A stretch of 10,504 nucleotides of DNA from Firmicutes bacterium UBA5454 (GCA_002426555.1 DIQU01000101.1:39443-49946), one strand, 5' to 3'. Positions 1 to 7,767 are shown, counted from the first letter of the stretch. The notes: a model not told the origin generated them from the letters alone. A program made the numbers and translations.

Positions 1-351
1 CCGGAAATAAATCACGGAATCGATCAGCTGATCAGCGCTTTGAATTTGGTCCTCATATCCGAGGATTGCATCAGCTATACGGGGAAAAAGAGAAAATTGC
101 AGGTTCTGAACCAGTGGACCTATCATGCTCGAATGTACAATGCAGCACATTATGTAACCAGGCATAGTAATATGCAGCTGGTACAGCTGGTTTCCTTTGG
201 CTGTGGTCTGGACGCAGTTACCACCGACGAGGTCCGGGAAATATTGGAATCCAGACACAAGCTGTATACACAAATAAAAATAGATGAAATCAGCAACCTG
301 GGTGCAGCTAAAATTCGCCTCCGCAGCCTGATTGCAGCTATCTCACTTTAG
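1..351 (+). CDS. Acyl-CoA dehydratase activase-related protein (BcrA/BadF/DUF2229 type), 3' end only
   Basis: The frame is open from the first base and ends in TAG at 349-351, so only the last 116 residues are visible. The tail carries the segments SFGCGLDAVTTDEVREILE and KIDEISNLGAAKIRLRSL. I recognise these as the C-terminal end of the large clostridial proteins that join ASKHA-type activase domains to a DUF2229 region. Such proteins are related to the ATP-dependent activators of 2-hydroxyacyl-CoA dehydratases; that family knowledge is not provable from this fragment. One cysteine (in FGCGLD) could be a metal ligand. A TTG at 40 could be read as a start, but no ribosome binding site precedes it and the homologous region continues upstream, so the gene is cut by the window edge. 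The next gene starts 11 bp downstream, which indicates co-transcription. Confidence 0.85.
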   Translation, partial: PEINHGIDQLISALNLVLISEDCISYTGKKRKLQVLNQWTYHARMYNAAHYVTRHSNMQLVQLVSFGCGLDAVTTDEVREILESRHKLYTQIKIDEISNLGAAKIRLRSLIAAISL

Positions 352-362
352 GGGGTAAAAAC

Positions 363-1631
363 ATGAGCGGATTGAAATATTCAAGGGATGGCAGACTGTT
401 ATTTACAAAGGATATGAAAAAAGAATATACTATTCTATGCCCTATGATGCTTCCTATCCATTTGAGATTTTTGCAGAATATTTTAGTAAAGTATGGCTAT
501 AAGCTGGAGCTTCTTGATACTACTCATTCACAAATAGTTAACGAAGGTTTGCAAAATGTTCATAACGATACCTGCTATCCTGCCCTCCTGGTTATAGGTC
601 AGCTTCTGGATGCAGTAAAAAGCGGAAAATATGACAAAAGTAAACTTGCATTGATAATTACCCAAACCGGGGGCGGATGTCGTGCATCCAACTATATTTA
701 TCTGCTGCGCAAGGCGTTGAAAAAAAATGGTATGGAGTATATCCCTGTGATTTCCTTCAATCTGAGTTCTATGGAGAGAAATCCGGGATTTAAGATGACT
801 CCCGGCTTGCTGGTAGAATTTGTTTATGCAGTCCTGTACGGTGACCTCCTTATGCTCTTATCCAATCAGACCCGCCCTTACGAAATTAAGCATGGCGATG
901 CTGATGAGCTTGCAGAAAAATGGATTGTCCAGCTGTGCAAAGAACTTAGCGGAAGAAGCATACTGAATAATCGTGAATTTAAACGGAATTTGGAACAAAT
1001 CACTTCGGATTTCGCTGCCATACCTATGGAAAAAACTGACAAAATTAAAGTGGGTGTCGTTGGTGAAATTTATATGAAATACTCTCCCCTCGGCAACAAT
1101 AACCTTGAAGATTTTCTTCAGCAGGAAGGTGCTGAGGTAGAGGTTCCTGGATTGATGTACTTTGTTATTTATTGTTGCGACAACAACACAACCGACAATA
1201 GACTTTATGGTAATAAAAAACTGGCTTCAATATTTACCAGTCTTTTAACAAATTACTTGATAAAAATGCAAAACATGCTTATCAATGCCGTCAAAACACA
1301 GGATTGTTTCAGGGCACCTGCTTCATTCAAACAAATTAAATCCCTGGTACAAGCTTATATCGGAACCGGTACTAAAATGGGGGAAGGATGGCTGTTAACT
1401 GCAGAAATGCTGGAGCTGGTGCACTCGGGAGTAGAAAACATTGTCTGTACACAGCCCTTTGGCTGCCTGCCCAATCATATATCAGGCAAGGGGATGATTC
1501 GAAAAATCAAGGAACATCATCCAAATGCCAATATAGTAGCAATAGACTATGACCCTGGTGCTACTCGAATCAACCAGGAAAATCGAATAAAGCTGATGCT
1601 GTCTACAGCGCGCTTGAATTCAATTTACTGA
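363..1631 (+). CDS. 2-hydroxyacyl-CoA dehydratase-like protein (HgdB/COG3581-type), partner of the upstream activase
   Basis: This 422-residue protein starts at ATG 363, preceded by AGGGGG that overlaps the stop codon of the upstream gene. Conserved-looking blocks are HNDTCYPALLVIGQ (Cys71), TQTGGGCRASNYI (Cys106), GVVGEIYMKYSPLGNNNLE (231-249) and CTQPFGCLPNHISGKG (Cys362, Cys368), followed by an IDYDPGATRINQENR tail. The pattern of separated cysteines resembles that of 2-hydroxyacyl-CoA dehydratase subunits, where three cysteines hold a [4Fe-4S] cluster; cluster binding here is inference. No signal peptide or membrane span is visible, so it should be cytosolic. In many clostridia these domains follow the activase domains as one long protein or as neighbouring genes; here they are separate. 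The true substrate is unknown, and a catabolic dehydratase needs two different subunits that are not seen here. The stop codon overlaps the end of the opposing lipoprotein gene by 7 bp. Confidence 0.85.
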   Translation: MSGLKYSRDGRLLFTKDMKKEYTILCPMMLPIHLRFLQNILVKYGYKLELLDTTHSQIVNEGLQNVHNDTCYPALLVIGQLLDAVKSGKYDKSKLALIITQTGGGCRASNYIYLLRKALKKNGMEYIPVISFNLSSMERNPGFKMTPGLLVEFVYAVLYGDLLMLLSNQTRPYEIKHGDADELAEKWIVQLCKELSGRSILNNREFKRNLEQITSDFAAIPMEKTDKIKVGVVGEIYMKYSPLGNNNLEDFLQQEGAEVEVPGLMYFVIYCCDNNTTDNRLYGNKKLASIFTSLLTNYLIKMQNMLINAVKTQDCFRAPASFKQIKSLVQAYIGTGTKMGEGWLLTAEMLELVHSGVENIVCTQPFGCLPNHISGKGMIRKIKEHHPNANIVAIDYDPGATRINQENRIKLMLSTARLNSIY

Positions 1632-3088
1632 ACCTGCTCCTGATTAAATACCAACTCCAACTGAGCAGACTCGGAAGCATTTATGGTAATATTGCTGCCG
1701 CTTACATTTTCCATCTTGTTGTTGCTCTGTGCCGCAAACAAATCTCCAACTTTGTAAGAAGCTGCTCCATCATCGCCTTTGCCTGTATCAATCGTCAAAT
1801 TGCTGAAGTGAACATTTTTCAGTTCCGTATTACGTCCCTCTGCAGCAAGGGCACCAACAGTTACGGGAATACCGGAATTGACATTCATGGTGACATTCAT
1901 GTTTTCAAAGTTCAGGTCTTCAATATAGGCACCATTAAGAGACTGAAACAGCCCGATTGTTTTGCTCTTGTCTTCATCTATCTTTCTGCTGGTAACTTTA
2001 ATGCTTATATTTTTCAGTGTATGTCCATTTCCTATTATTTTACCGGTGAATTTTTCTGCAGGCACTAAAGCAATTCCACTAAAGTCGATGTCATTGGTAA
2101 TTATATACCCTTCAATAGGGTTGCCGTTACTGTCCATTGCATAGAAGCTGTAGCTGTTACCTCTTTTCAAATCAGCCGGGCTGGAAATTCGCACATAGCT
2201 TCCTTGTTCATATTTTAAATATACAATAGTATCGGCTGTATTTGCAACATATTGATCAATGGCCTCTTCAAAAATTTCATCCTTGTATTGTCGAATCTTA
2301 TCCCTATCTGACTGATTATCAGTTGTGATTTCATAACCCAGTTTACGGATAAACAGATCCGAATTGTCTTCCTCAGGAGGTAGTTCCTCATCCTCTGGAG
2401 GTTCCACATACGATGCCTTGCTAATATATTCTGGGAACTTTTCATAAATCCGGGCATAAATTTCTTCATTGGATGGAATCAATTCCTGATGAACATATTG
2501 GGAAAAGTCATAAGGAATGGTACCGGCAGCATCGGCATAGTAACCATAAAAGGTATACCCGCTCTTTGCAATAAGGGTTTGTACTGCGCCGGATAAGGGT
2601 TGAACAGGAGATTCGCTGGTTATATTTTTTGTGAACTTGATTTCATTGGTTTCCGCATCTACATAGTCTACTCTGCCTTGGGGAATCCATCTTGCGTATA
2701 GTGTCATATCTTCCTGTACACGATCCAAATCGAAATCCCATCTATCCTCTTGCTTAAATGAGTACCCTGTAATATTTCCATCCTTATCCTTTATATCTTC
2801 TTTGGCTGTGTACCATCCAGCAAGGATATAACCGTCCTTGACAGGCTGAATCAGCATGTTTGTTGTACCTGCCGGTTTGAACAGATACGAGTTTGTCATA
2901 TAATAGGTCTGACGAATACCCCTGGTATTAATGGTACCGCCTAAGGCATCATAAGTTACAGTACAGTTGTAGCCCCAGGAAGCGGGGTCTACAGCTTCGT
3001 CACTGATTGAACAGGCGCTCAACAGCAAGCTGCCCGCAATCACAATTATGATAGGTATCATATAATGCAATTTTTTGATATTGTTCAT
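1625..3088 (-). CDS. Lipoprotein with InlB-like (Listeria-Bacteroides) repeats and a predicted beta-helix domain
   Basis: This 487-residue protein has a lipoprotein signal: basic MNNIKK, a hydrophobic core at 10-22 and the lipobox LSAC with Cys26, so it should be anchored on the outer face of the membrane. Residues 41-134 form an InlB-B/Flg_new-like repeat: TVTYDALGG at the start, GYILAGWYT in the middle, MTLYARW at the end. Residues 139-215 form a second, more divergent copy (SGYTFYGYY, then EEIYARIY). An acidic linker (PPEDEELPPEEDNSD) follows. From about 328 there are GLUG-like beta-helix turns with a recurring pattern such as LKNVHFSNLTID and MENVSGSNITIN. Such modules usually serve in surface display or binding, and no catalytic motif is visible. 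GGGAGAAGAG lies upstream of the ATG. It is the last gene of the transporter operon, 40 bp after the small membrane protein. A substrate-capture or wall-facing role for the importer is inference. Confidence 0.85.
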   Translation of the reverse strand: MNNIKKLHYMIPIIIVIAGSLLLSACSISDEAVDPASWGYNCTVTYDALGGTINTRGIRQTYYMTNSYLFKPAGTTNMLIQPVKDGYILAGWYTAKEDIKDKDGNITGYSFKQEDRWDFDLDRVQEDMTLYARWIPQGRVDYVDAETNEIKFTKNITSESPVQPLSGAVQTLIAKSGYTFYGYYADAAGTIPYDFSQYVHQELIPSNEEIYARIYEKFPEYISKASYVEPPEDEELPPEEDNSDLFIRKLGYEITTDNQSDRDKIRQYKDEIFEEAIDQYVANTADTIVYLKYEQGSYVRISSPADLKRGNSYSFYAMDSNGNPIEGYIITNDIDFSGIALVPAEKFTGKIIGNGHTLKNISIKVTSRKIDEDKSKTIGLFQSLNGAYIEDLNFENMNVTMNVNSGIPVTVGALAAEGRNTELKNVHFSNLTIDTGKGDDGAASYKVGDLFAAQSNNKMENVSGSNITINASESAQLELVFNQEQVQ

Positions 3089-3128
3089 ATCTGTCTCTTC
3101 TCCCTACTTGGTACATATATGGTTCATT

Positions 3129-3416
3129 CTACTTAAACCATACTTTGGTGCAAAATAATATAAACAGTGCCAACGAGCCAAATAAAGCAACTGCAATAAC
3201 AACATGGGAAGCCACAGTACCGAAGAAAAGGTTCCATTGCTCTTTCCTTGTAAGCTTAATGGAATCCTTCTTTTCTTTCGTTTTGCCAAATTCATCAAAT
3301 GCTTTACGTTTGACAATGGTTCGAGGCATACCATCGATATTCATGTTCGCAATTACACGACCATCATCCACAAAATCATCTGTTTGTCTTTTCTTTTTTT
3401 TATTCATTGGAATCAT
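3129..3416 (-). CDS. Small single-span membrane protein of unknown function, in the Opp operon
   Basis: This 95-residue protein has a basic start (MNKKKKR), an acidic/polar segment DDFVDDGRVIANMNIDGMP, a basic middle part (KRKAF to TRKEQW) and one strongly hydrophobic span at about 68-90 (VVIAVALFGSLALFILF), ending KVWFK. The charge distribution predicts a cytosolic N-terminus and a short external C-terminus. The DDGRxIAxMN-type motif reminds me of small clostridial membrane proteins of unknown function; this is from memory and unverified. Two starts are possible: ATG 3416, only 6 bp after the oppF stop, or ATG 3407 (92 residues, starting MNKKKK), with AGGATG upstream. The tight spacing and shared strand place it in the importer operon, translationally coupled to oppF. 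I cannot assign a function; a scaffold or regulatory role at the ATPases is only a guess. Confidence 0.75.
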   Translation of the reverse strand: MIPMNKKKKRQTDDFVDDGRVIANMNIDGMPRTIVKRKAFDEFGKTKEKKDSIKLTRKEQWNLFFGTVASHVVIAVALFGSLALFILFCTKVWFK

Positions 3417-3422
3417 CCTGTC

Positions 3423-4427
3423 CTAGTCCTGACTGTATAGGTGACATGCTGTTTTGTGACCATCTTCGTATTCCTTTAAAATCGGAGCTTTTTCAGCACA
3501 AACGGGCATGGCATACTGACATCTTGTACGAAATTTACAACCGGAAGGAGGCTTGATCGGACTGGGAATATCGCCTTCCAAAATAATCCGATTCATCTTT
3601 TCATCCGGATTGGACTTGGGTACTGCAGACAACAATGCTTTGGTATATGGATGCATGGGATTGCTGAATATTTTCTTCTTTTTGCCTATTTCCACCATGC
3701 TGCCCAAATACATGACTCCTATTGTATCGGACAAATATTCAACAACAGACAGGTCGTGGGAAATGAATAAATAGGTATACCCATACTGCTCCTGCAAATC
3801 CTTCATTAAATTAATAATCTGTGCCTGAATGGATACATCCAGGGCACTTAGAGGTTCATCGCAAATAATGAACTTGGGTTTTAATGCTACTGCTCTGGCG
3901 ATGCTGATTCTTTGCCTTTGTCCACCGGAAAACTCGTGGGGATAGCGGTAAAAATACTGAGGCTGCAATCCACAGTCCTGCATTACCTTTAGAATATAAG
4001 ATCGATACTTGGATTTTGGTACAATCTTATGCTCTTTCACGGCTTCTCCGATGATTTCACCGATTGGAAGACGAGGTGATAAACTGGAGTAAGGATCTTG
4101 GAAAATCATCTGCATTTGAGGACGCATTTTTCTAAGCTGTCCGGAAGAAACCTTGGAAAGATCCATCCCATTAAATATCACCTTTCCGGATGTTACATCA
4201 TGGAGACGTAAAATAGTTCGCCCGACAGTAGTCTTCCCGCAGCCGGATTCTCCAACCAGTCCCATTGTGGTCCCTTTCCTGATATTGAAGGACACATCGT
4301 CTACTGCCTTGACATAGGCTTTCCTTTTGCCTATGGAGAATTTGGAGAGTGGGTAGTATTTTTTAAGGTTGTGAACTTCCAATATATTTTCAGTGCTGGT
4401 GTTTTGATTCATCAATTCGATTGCCAT
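3423..4427 (-). CDS. oppF: Oligopeptide/dipeptide ABC transporter ATP-binding protein, OppF/DppF type
   Basis: This 334-residue ABC ATPase supplies one of the two nucleotide-binding domains of a peptide/nickel-family importer, on the cytosolic face. Visible motifs are Walker A GESGCGKT (59-66), the Q-loop in MIFQDPYSSLSP (Gln110), the signature FSGGQRQR (166-173), Walker B FIICDE (186-191), the D-loop SALD and the switch His224 in ISHD. All catalytic residues are intact. The C-terminal oligopeptide-transporter extension has HPYTKALLSAVP and four cysteines spaced C297-X5-C303-X6-C310-X17-C328, a pattern associated in this family with a [4Fe-4S] cluster (family knowledge, not shown here). OppF rather than OppD is chosen by its order and by the PYSSLSPR Q-loop region. 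It starts at ATG 4427 behind GAGGTAGGA, 11 bp after the oppD stop. The substrate could be peptides, but nickel, opines or other solutes are also moved by this family. Confidence 0.96.
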   Translation of the reverse strand: MAIELMNQNTSTENILEVHNLKKYYPLSKFSIGKRKAYVKAVDDVSFNIRKGTTMGLVGESGCGKTTVGRTILRLHDVTSGKVIFNGMDLSKVSSGQLRKMRPQMQMIFQDPYSSLSPRLPIGEIIGEAVKEHKIVPKSKYRSYILKVMQDCGLQPQYFYRYPHEFSGGQRQRISIARAVALKPKFIICDEPLSALDVSIQAQIINLMKDLQEQYGYTYLFISHDLSVVEYLSDTIGVMYLGSMVEIGKKKKIFSNPMHPYTKALLSAVPKSNPDEKMNRIILEGDIPSPIKPPSGCKFRTRCQYAMPVCAEKAPILKEYEDGHKTACHLYSQD

Positions 4428-4438
4428 TGTTTCCTACC

Positions 4439-5665
4439 TCACTCCTTTCCTTCAGATTGATTATTCTGCATCCGCTTTTGATTCTGTTCCTGCAAACCTT
4501 CACCATAGTAAAGATGGCAGGCTGTCAAGTGGTCTGGCGAAAATTTTACCATGTTCGGATACTCTTTTGAACAAATATTCATTGCATGATCACAACGATT
4601 GCAGAAATAACAAAAATCCGGCATGTTGATTGGATTGGGTACTTGACCCTTAATACTGTACAAACGATCTTCCTTTAATTTACCACCTGGTTTTGATTTC
4701 ATCAGACCTATGGTATAAGGGTGTTTTGGTTCCTTGAAAATTTCGTGAACCGTACCCTGTTCAATTATTCTGCCTGCATACATTACAACAACATTATCCG
4801 CCATTTCTGCGATTACTCCCAGATCATGGGTAATGAGCATGATGCTGCCATTTATCTTATCTTTTACATTTCGCAGAAGTTCCAAAATCTGAGCCTGAAT
4901 GGTAACATCCAAAGCAGTGGTTGGCTCATCGGCAATAATCAGCCTGGGATCACATGCCAGAGCCATTGCGATCATAACACGCTGCCGCATCCCACCGGAC
5001 AACTCGTGAGGATAGTTTTTGTAAATTTTTTCCTCATCTGCAATTCCAACCAGATTCAACATTTCAATGGATCTGGCTTTGGCTGATTCAGCAGTCGCTC
5101 CTTCAACGTGGAGGAGAACCACTTCATCCATTTGTTCTCCTATCCTGAAAACAGGATTCAAACTGGTCATCGGTTCCTGGAAAATCATTGCAATTTCCTT
5201 GCCGCGAATTTTCAACATCTGATCCTTCGGCATTTTTGTAATATCATAGCATTTGCCGTTACCAGCCTGGTAGCGGATGCTGCCGTCTGCTATTTGCCCT
5301 TGGGGGGCTTGAACAAGCTGCATGAGGGAAAGGCTGGTTACGGATTTCCCGCATCCGGATTCTCCCACAACTCCTACGATTTTGCCCTGTGGAATGTCAA
5401 AGCTTACCCCGTTTACAGCCTTCACTGTGCCTACCTCGGTGAAAAAATAGGTGTGCAGATTATCGAATTCAACAACATTGGAAGGGTCTCTCATTTGAGT
5501 AAGATATTCCGCTTCTGTCACATGTTTCCTGTTTTTTTGTCTCTCAAACTCTTTTATTATTTTTGTATTTTCCTTCGTTATACGCCTTTCTTCACGAAGT
5601 GTAAGATACATTGTATCATCTACGCCTTCAATCTTCTTGGTTTTAAATCGATCAAACAAGCCCAC
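4439..5665 (-). CDS. oppD: Oligopeptide/dipeptide ABC transporter ATP-binding protein, OppD/DppD type, with N-terminal extension
   Basis: This 408-residue ABC ATPase is the second nucleotide-binding domain of the importer. Motifs are Walker A GESGCGKS (101-108), the Q-loop in MIFQEPMTSLNP (Gln163), the signature LSGGMRQR (222-229), Walker B LIIADE (242-247), the D-loop TALD and the switch His280. The C-terminal extension has cysteines C352-X5-C358-X6-C365-X17-C383, the same spacing as in the partner OppF, plus an extra Cys355. The gene starts with GTG at 5665 behind AGGTGAT. The ABC domain begins only near residue 64 (VVEFDNLHTYF), whereas family members normally start there. The extra 60 residues are highly charged and probably helical (LREERRITKENTKIIKEFER). 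An internal ATG at 5494 lacks a ribosome binding site, so the extension looks real. The Gln/Asn-rich tail after residue 390 is also longer than usual. Confidence 0.95.
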   Translation of the reverse strand: MGLFDRFKTKKIEGVDDTMYLTLREERRITKENTKIIKEFERQKNRKHVTEAEYLTQMRDPSNVVEFDNLHTYFFTEVGTVKAVNGVSFDIPQGKIVGVVGESGCGKSVTSLSLMQLVQAPQGQIADGSIRYQAGNGKCYDITKMPKDQMLKIRGKEIAMIFQEPMTSLNPVFRIGEQMDEVVLLHVEGATAESAKARSIEMLNLVGIADEEKIYKNYPHELSGGMRQRVMIAMALACDPRLIIADEPTTALDVTIQAQILELLRNVKDKINGSIMLITHDLGVIAEMADNVVVMYAGRIIEQGTVHEIFKEPKHPYTIGLMKSKPGGKLKEDRLYSIKGQVPNPINMPDFCYFCNRCDHAMNICSKEYPNMVKFSPDHLTACHLYYGEGLQEQNQKRMQNNQSEGKE

Positions 5666-5668
5666 GTA

Positions 5669-5675
5669 ATCACCT
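5669..5675 (-). promoter_or_regulatory. Ribosome binding site supporting the GTG start of oppD
   Basis: AGGTGAT on the minus strand ends 3 nt before GTG 5665 and overlaps the oppC stop codon. It supports the long form of OppD and suggests translational coupling with oppC. Confidence 0.65.
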
Positions 5676-6744
5676 ACCTTTTCATTCTTGGGTCAAATGC
5701 ATCTCTAAGTCCGTCCCCGATAAAGCTGAAACCCAATACAGTAACTACAATCAAAATACCTGCAGGAATCCACATATTCGGGTAATTGGCAAGGATCTCC
5801 TGACCTTTGGAAGGATCCGCCAATGCAATCATGGAACCCCAGGCTGCTCTGGGGAAGGGGACACCCAAACCGAGGTAGGAAAGGGTGGATTCATAAAGAA
5901 TAACACCGCCAAGACCCAAGGTTGCACTTACGATCAGCTGGGGCATTGCATTTGGTACAAGATGCTTGAAAATCCGTTTAATCGCCTTGATTCCTGTTGT
6001 TTCTGCAGCCAACATATATTCCTGCTCTCTTAACATAAGGATTTGCCCTCTAACGATACGAGCAACGCCGGTCCATCCCATAAGTGTTATAAATGCCATC
6101 AAATAATAGATTCTATGCTCGGCAGGTATGCTCTCAATAGAGCTGATTGCCGCAGAAAGTACCAATAGAATGGGAAGACCCGGAAGACATGCAAAAATGT
6201 CTACAATTCGCATAACCAGCTGATCTACCCATTTTCCAAAATAACCTGCCAAACCTCCCAATATAACACCTATAAAGGTTTCCAGAAAAATTACAATGAA
6301 AGATATCATTAGAGATATCCGACCACCATACATGAGGCGGGTAAATATATCGAAACCAGACGTATCGGTGCCCAACCAGTGGTCACTTGAAAGTGGAGCC
6401 TTAAATAGGATTGTCGTCTGGGATTTGTCATAGTAATTATATACTTTACCGTCCGGGGCTCTGAAATCAGCAGTGGTAATCATAGCTGCATTGCGGGAAA
6501 TTCGAAACACTTCAATCTCACCATAACCCCAGGTGGCATCTATAATCAAGGGTCCGATAAAAGAAAACAGGAACACGAATACTATCATAACCAAGCCTAC
6601 AATGGAAAGCTTGCTCTTGAAAAACCGCTTGGCTACCATACGAGCCGGGGAAATAACTCTAAAACGTTCCTCTAATTCCTGTACTGACACATTATTGTTG
6701 TCTTTACCATTTTGATTTACAACTTTTTCATTTTCAATCGTCAT
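5674..6744 (-). CDS. oppC: Oligopeptide/dipeptide ABC transporter permease, OppC/DppC type
   Basis: This 356-residue integral membrane permease forms half of the translocation channel. A cytosolic N-terminus of about 45 residues, including an Asn-rich stretch, precedes the first span (about 46-68). A long external loop (about 69-120) follows, then the family hallmark HWLGTDTSGFDIFTRLMYGGR (122-142; DppC/OppC). Further spans lie near 143-168, 180-200, 210-230, 270-292 and 326-345. The coupling (EAA) loop that contacts the ATPases is EYMLAAETTGIKAIKRIFKHL (242-262). The length is above the usual ~300 residues, mainly because of the N-terminus and the enlarged first loop. It starts at ATG 6744 behind AAGGGGGG, 14 bp after the oppB stop, and ends 8 bp before the oppD GTG. 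Confidence 0.96.
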   Translation of the reverse strand: MTIENEKVVNQNGKDNNNVSVQELEERFRVISPARMVAKRFFKSKLSIVGLVMIVFVFLFSFIGPLIIDATWGYGEIEVFRISRNAAMITTADFRAPDGKVYNYYDKSQTTILFKAPLSSDHWLGTDTSGFDIFTRLMYGGRISLMISFIVIFLETFIGVILGGLAGYFGKWVDQLVMRIVDIFACLPGLPILLVLSAAISSIESIPAEHRIYYLMAFITLMGWTGVARIVRGQILMLREQEYMLAAETTGIKAIKRIFKHLVPNAMPQLIVSATLGLGGVILYESTLSYLGLGVPFPRAAWGSMIALADPSKGQEILANYPNMWIPAGILIVVTVLGFSFIGDGLRDAFDPRMKR

Positions 6745-6758
6745 TAGATGAACCCCCC

Positions 6759-7757
6759 TTATGATAGTTTGACACGGGGGTCAACCACCATGTACATAAT
6801 GTCAGATATCAACATTCCAAGTACTGTCAGGATAGCTAAGAACATATTATAACCCATTATAAACGGAATGTCGCCTCCCCGAGTTGCTCGAAGAGCCATA
6901 TAACCAATACCGGGTATGGCGAAAACCGTCTCTGTAATCATTGCACCGCCAAATAAGCCTGGTAACATGCCCGATAGGGATGTTACCAATGGAATCAGAG
7001 TATTCCTGAATGCGTGCTTATATGTCACGACTTGCTCTGACAAGCCCTTTGCCCGAGCCGTTCTGATATAGTCAGAGCTTAGCACTTCAAGCATATTGGT
7101 CCTGGTAAATTTCATGGTTCCCCCAACATTTAAGGTCGTTAGAACGGTAATAGGCAGTACCAAATGCCATGCTTTGTCCAAAAAAACCTGAATATAAGCA
7201 TCAGATGGAAATATCCTGGTTGCCGTTACCAAGCCCTGTAACGGAAAGATACCTAACTGGATGGAAAATACATTCATGAGCAATGCGGATAAAAAAAACG
7301 AAGGAAGAGCTGTACCCATCATGGCAAATACCGATACTGTATAGTCGTACCCGCTGTATTGATTTGATGCAGCCTTTACCCCCATTGGAATACCAATAAT
7401 AATTTGGAATATATAGGAAAGAAAAGCTATTATAAATGAGATCCAGATATAATCCGATAACACATCTGTAACCGGTCTGCCATACATAAATGAAAAACCC
7501 AAATCTCCCGATGCAGTACTTTTCAACCAAGCTATATAACTTTTTGCAATTCCGGTAAAACTTTTGTCAGCAAGCCCATATAGTTCCTTCAAACGCATAA
7601 CATCCTCCATCGTCATGGAACCATTCTGAAGAGCGGCAGAAGTCTGGTTATCAATATAATCCGCAGGCATCAACATAACCAGCAAATAGATAAGTGCTGA
7701 TACACCCAAAAGGATCAATAATGACAAGGCAATTCTTCTCAGCAAATATTTCCACAT
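6759..7757 (-). CDS. oppB: Oligopeptide/dipeptide ABC transporter permease, OppB/DppB type
   Basis: This 332-residue integral membrane permease is the partner of OppC. The N-terminus MWKYLLRRIALSLLILLGVS is typical of OppB, with the first span at about 9-31. A large external loop follows that includes GDLGFSFMYGRPV (84-96), then spans near 103-127, 138-165, 198-215, 255-285 and 302-325. The coupling loop is DYIRTARAKGLSEQVVTYKHA (229-249), and the end VDPRVKLS is family-like. A TTG twelve bases upstream (7769) would extend the frame, but I chose ATG 7757: the intervening bases contain GAGGG at ribosome-binding distance, and MWKYLLRR matches the family start. It is separated from the binding-protein gene by 89 bp that hold a strong hairpin, which suggests lower expression than the binding protein. 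Confidence 0.96.
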   Translation of the reverse strand: MWKYLLRRIALSLLILLGVSALIYLLVMLMPADYIDNQTSAALQNGSMTMEDVMRLKELYGLADKSFTGIAKSYIAWLKSTASGDLGFSFMYGRPVTDVLSDYIWISFIIAFLSYIFQIIIGIPMGVKAASNQYSGYDYTVSVFAMMGTALPSFFLSALLMNVFSIQLGIFPLQGLVTATRIFPSDAYIQVFLDKAWHLVLPITVLTTLNVGGTMKFTRTNMLEVLSSDYIRTARAKGLSEQVVTYKHAFRNTLIPLVTSLSGMLPGLFGGAMITETVFAIPGIGYMALRATRGGDIPFIMGYNMFLAILTVLGMLISDIMYMVVDPRVKLS

Positions 7758-7762
7758 AATAA

Positions 7763-7767
7763 CCCTC
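7763..7767 (-). promoter_or_regulatory. Ribosome binding site that fixes the oppB start at 7757
   Basis: GAGGG on the minus strand lies 5 nt before ATG 7757 and inside the short stretch that a TTG start at 7769 would translate. It therefore favours the ATG. Confidence 0.7.

Noticed and set aside
1634..1668. CTGCTC/GAGCAG inverted repeat as a terminator for the plus-strand operon
   Set aside because: The arms are only 6 bp, the loop is 23 nt and no T-run follows.
3104..3334. Alternative minus-strand frame of 76 codons over the small membrane protein
   Set aside because: It overlaps the 95-residue frame almost entirely. That frame has the better start context after oppF and a more regular protein architecture.
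5108..5785. Open frame of 225 codons on the plus strand, antisense to oppD and oppC
   Set aside because: It lies wholly opposite two well-supported ABC transporter genes, shows no family motif and is explained by the mirrored codon pattern of the real genes.
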